9,212 nt of DNA, taken from assembly GCA_039026975.1 (NCBI GenBank), contig JBCCLI010000261.1, positions 1-9,212 on the forward strand. The letters run 5' to 3'. The position numbers and the translations under genes were made by a program. The notes below the pieces were generated by a model. That model was not told the DNA's origin, did not search any database, and worked only from the letters and a program-made list of their open reading frames with translations. Source of the stretch: JBCBKZ01 sp039026975 (GTDB lineage Bacteria; Bacteroidota; Bacteroidia; J057). Shown here one piece after another: positions 7,570-9,212 of this stretch (its first letter is position 1; every line of letters starts with the position of its first letter).

Positions 7570-7593
7570 TTACAGAATTGCTGCACAGGGAAG

Positions 7594-7628
7594 AAAAAAA
7601 CGTCTTTCCCCAGTCTGAGGAAAGACGT
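7594..7628 (-). terminator. Strong intrinsic terminator between the small peptide gene and the sigma gene
   Basis: ACGTCTTTCC (7600-7609) and GGAAAGACGT (7619-7628) form a perfect 10-base stem around a 9-base loop. On the minus strand the stem is followed by T residues at 7599-7594 (TTTTTTC). It starts 38 bases past the stop codon of the 47-residue gene. The sigma gene starts 55 bases further on, so the sigma operon should have its own promoter. Leaky read-through, making this an attenuator, is also possible. Confidence 0.85.
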
Positions 7629-7666
7629 CCATTGTGCATGTACTATCTGTATCCGTTCGGTATCCG

Positions 7667-7810
7667 CTAGGGAATAACGGCAACGGTTTTCTGCGGATCA
7701 AATTGATCTGCTTTCATGTTTTTGTCAACTTGACTGAGGTAGAAACTTCCGGCTATTAACATGGCTGCCAGAACTAATCCACCTACTAGGGTTACTATTC
7801 TCTTTTTCAT
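7667..7810 (-). CDS. Small exported or membrane peptide, 47 residues, function unknown
   Basis: ATG at 7808-7810 opens 47 codons that end with TAG at 7667-7669. The product starts MKKRIVTLVGGLVLAAMLIA. It has two Lys and an Arg, then a hydrophobic stretch of about 20 residues, followed by a short polar tail (LSQVDKNMKADQFDPQKTVAVIP). It is either a signal peptide with a tiny mature part or a single membrane helix with the tail outside the cytoplasm. Three things support a real gene: a strong terminator 38 bases downstream, an A-rich initiation region (ATAAAAATA before ATG) as elsewhere in this window, and the textbook basic-hydrophobic-polar order. A second in-frame ATG at 7829-7831 would add seven residues (MDVKIKI). 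I do not recognise a family. Its place just before the ECF operon makes a link to envelope sensing possible, but nothing in the sequence proves it. Confidence 0.62.
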   Translation of the reverse strand: MKKRIVTLVGGLVLAAMLIAGSFYLSQVDKNMKADQFDPQKTVAVIP

Positions 7811-8233
7811 TATTTTTATCTTAACATCCATAGATAATACGCCTGTAAATCACTAAGGGACACCTTCTTCCAGTCTCATTTATCAACCGTGAGCTATTGA
7901 GGTGAAATCGTGTAGGAAAACTTCCTTGCTAATAGCTTCTACTCGGATGACGGCCCTTAATTATGGCATACTTCATACTACCTATCCCCTTCACAGTATA
8001 GAGGTAAATAAGATAGAAGCTCCCTAACATAGAGAATCAAATGGGAGGGTTATACCCACTAAATTCCCCCGTATTTAAAAATATCCTGTAAAGGATGAAT
8101 ACCCTTTATTTAGATAAGTAGGATTTTACAACCTGATGAGTACGGATCAACCTATATACTTGATGTTAAAGGTAAATATGAGGAAGGGTGAATTATATCC
8201 ATGTGTGTGTTATCTTTACCACAAAGTGAAAGC
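7811..8233. other. Gene-poor region of 423 bases between divergent small genes
   Basis: No convincing gene is seen here. The longest ATG-started stretch I read on the plus strand (from 7947) has only 26 codons and no protein-like pattern. The region must hold the promoter of the minus-strand small gene and probably that of the plus-strand one. I found no clean TTTG/TAnnTTTG pair; TATCTTTA at 8210-8217 is a partial -7 match without a -33 element. Short dyads are present: AGCTATT (7892-7898) with AATAGCT (7931-7937), enclosing AGGAA-AAC-TTCCT, and ATCCT-GTAA-AGGAT (8083-8096). They may be chance or part of an untranslated RNA. Confidence 0.5.
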
Positions 8234-8389
8234 ATGCTCGGTTTTTGGGAAATACTTATCCTCTTGCTATTTGTAGGGTACCTTGTTATACCTTTTATCA
8301 ATAAACGCGGAAAATCTATTAAGAAACGTCGCCCAAAAGAACCTAGGGTGATTGATATAGATGATGATAACATAGAGATTATGGATTAG
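8234..8389 (+). CDS. Small single-helix membrane protein, 51 residues
   Basis: This is the only plus-strand gene I support. ATG at 8234-8236 gives MLGFWEILILLLFVGYLVIPF, a strong membrane helix (about residues 4-23). A very basic stretch (NKRGKSIKKRRPK) follows, then an acidic tail (VIDIDDDNIEIMD). The basic segment after the helix predicts a cytoplasmic C-terminus. A longer in-frame start at 8201 adds a polar leader (MCVLSLPQSES), which is less likely. The AAAGTGAAAGC before 8234 is a plausible purine-rich initiation region. The layout loosely recalls TatA, but the Phe-Gly hinge and amphipathic helix are missing. It also resembles small Bacteroidota helix-plus-acidic-tail proteins such as DUF4834, which I cannot confirm. 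Its stop overlaps that of the opposing gene by 4 bases (TTAG). A minus-strand frame over the same bases looks like noise. Confidence 0.55.
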   Translation: MLGFWEILILLLFVGYLVIPFINKRGKSIKKRRPKEPRVIDIDDDNIEIMD

Positions 8390-9212
8390 TCTTCCTTGTT
8401 TAGTCGAAAAAACTTTCCTAAGAATCCTCGTCTATTTAAGTTCTCCTGCTCCGCTACTTTTTTACTACTTTTTTCTTGTTTTATCGTTTTTGGAGTTTGC
8501 CTACTGGCAAGAGGAAGGTTGTGCTGCTGAGAGAGTTGGGTAGCTATTTGCTGATGATAGCTTCTTTTTTCCTCATCCTCTCTGTGGGCCTTGATAAGTG
8601 CCTCATGTAGCTGGAGTTCAAGTAGGGGGGAGTCTGTGTAAGCTATGGTAGAAATCCCTTCTTCCAATAGTTGTACGCCTTCAGCTTTCCACCCTCTTTC
8701 AGCCAATAAAGTACCCCATTGATAATATGTTTCTGTAGCTGCTAGATAGTTTTTCTCATCTTTTTGAGAATTCCCTATTTGTTGGATGTAGGCAGAAACT
8801 TCTTGTCCCTTAGTAAGTGCTAGTAAGCTATTAGCTATTCTATGATGTATTTCTCTGACTTTCTCAGCAGAAAAATTTGAAGGTGGCTCAGAACATAAGC
8901 CTGTGTAAGCATCCACTACTTCCTGATAATGTCCCTGCCTAAAAGCTAATTCTCCCATTAGGTATGTTTTCTCTGGATCAGCACTTCTACGAGAACCCAG
9001 CTGCTGAGTAAACTGATTAGCAGATTCTGGACTCAGGATAAGTAGGTCCTCCAAATAGGTATAGCTCATACCATCTAGGCTGGATTCCTCAGATCCAAGC
9101 CCTAGGGCTGATAACTTGTCTGTGGGGATATCATACTGTAGTCGCTGATCAAAGAAGTAGGAGATATGAATATCTTGAGAATCACTTAAGCCACTTTCCT
9201 GTAGTAGGGCAA
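8386..9212 (-). CDS. TPR-like helical repeat protein, 5' end outside the window
   Basis: The frame has no stop from the right edge to TAA at 8386-8388: 274 residues are visible. The Met at 9067-9069 is therefore probably internal; 47 codons upstream of it are open and read as normal protein (for example DIHISYFFDQRLQYDIPT). Counting from the first full codon, about 81-109 (YLMGELAFRQGHYQEVVDAY) and about 155-190 (TYYQWGTLLAERGWKAEGVQ) are helix pairs of TPR type. The stretches between them are also amphipathic helix. The last 40 residues are basic and low in complexity, ending NRRGFLGKFFRLNKED. No signal peptide or catalytic motif can be judged, because the N-terminus is missing. TPR proteins usually act as scaffolds, so the partner is unknown. 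The gene converges on the small plus-strand gene with no room for a dedicated terminator between them. Confidence 0.78.
   Translation of the reverse strand, partial: ALLQESGLSDSQDIHISYFFDQRLQYDIPTDKLSALGLGSEESSLDGMSYTYLEDLLILSPESANQFTQQLGSRRSADPEKTYLMGELAFRQGHYQEVVDAYTGLCSEPPSNFSAEKVREIHHRIANSLLALTKGQEVSAYIQQIGNSQKDEKNYLAATETYYQWGTLLAERGWKAEGVQLLEEGISTIAYTDSPLLELQLHEALIKAHREDEEKRSYHQQIATQLSQQHNLPLASRQTPKTIKQEKSSKKVAEQENLNRRGFLGKFFRLNKED

Noticed and set aside
8152..8373. Minus-strand frame of 73 codons over the small plus-strand gene
   Set aside because: It has no plausible domain or membrane pattern. The plus-strand frame has a clear helix-basic-acidic order and a better initiation context.
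8234..8389. The small plus-strand protein as TatA
   Set aside because: It has a membrane helix near the N-terminus but lacks the Phe-Gly hinge and the amphipathic helix of TatA. The segment after the helix is simply basic, then acidic.
8386..8424. Twin-arginine-like RRGFLGKFF in the right-edge gene
   Set aside because: It is at the C-terminus, whereas Tat signals are N-terminal. It is just part of a basic tail.
9067..9069. ATG at 9067-9069 as the start of the right-edge gene
   Set aside because: The same frame continues open for 47 more codons to the window edge with normal protein composition, so this Met is probably internal and the gene is truncated by the window.

Overview
The window looks like a chromosomal segment from a member of the Bacteroidota. 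This rests on the protein types rather than on any RNA marker. There is an ECF sigma factor of the Bacteroidota type paired with a protein that joins a cytoplasmic head to an outer-membrane-barrel-like domain. There is also a DUF3857/transglutaminase protein, a TPR protein built like Bacteroidota TPR sensors, and a single-lipoyl pyruvate dehydrogenase E2. Gene starts mostly lack a Shine-Dalgarno sequence and are preceded by A/T-rich bases, as is usual in that phylum. I see no mobile element, CRISPR array, tRNA or rRNA.

Layout from left to right, all on the minus strand unless stated. 1-1128: a secreted or membrane-anchored TPR protein whose C-terminus is cut off by the window edge. 1371-3905: a periplasmic transglutaminase-like protein with a five-helix membrane domain of DUF2569 type, preceded by a leader with two perfect inverted repeats. 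4126-4152: a strong intrinsic terminator. 4174-5463: pdhC (dihydrolipoamide acetyltransferase). 5553-6989: a putative anti-sigma factor predicted to reach both membranes. 6979-7539: its ECF sigma factor, overlapping it by 11 bases. 7594-7628: another strong terminator, which ends the transcript of a 47-residue membrane or secreted peptide gene at 7667-7810. 7811-8233: a 423-base gene-poor stretch. 8234-8389, plus strand: a 51-residue single-helix membrane protein. 8386-9212: a TPR-like protein entering from the right edge, convergent with the small plus-strand gene and overlapping it by 4 bases at the stop codons.

The clearest functional unit is the sigma/anti-sigma pair. The translationally coupled second gene has a cytoplasmic head, one inner-membrane helix, a long Ser/Pro/Ala-rich linker and a beta-rich C-terminal domain. 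This matches the dual-membrane-spanning anti-sigma (Dma) plan described in Bacteroides, in which the state of the outer membrane is passed directly to a cytoplasmic sigma factor. No terminator is visible between this pair and pdhC, so some pdhC transcription could come from the sigma operon. The small peptide gene just upstream, with its own terminator, is the least explained part of the neighbourhood. Most of the rest is ordinary housekeeping or envelope biology.
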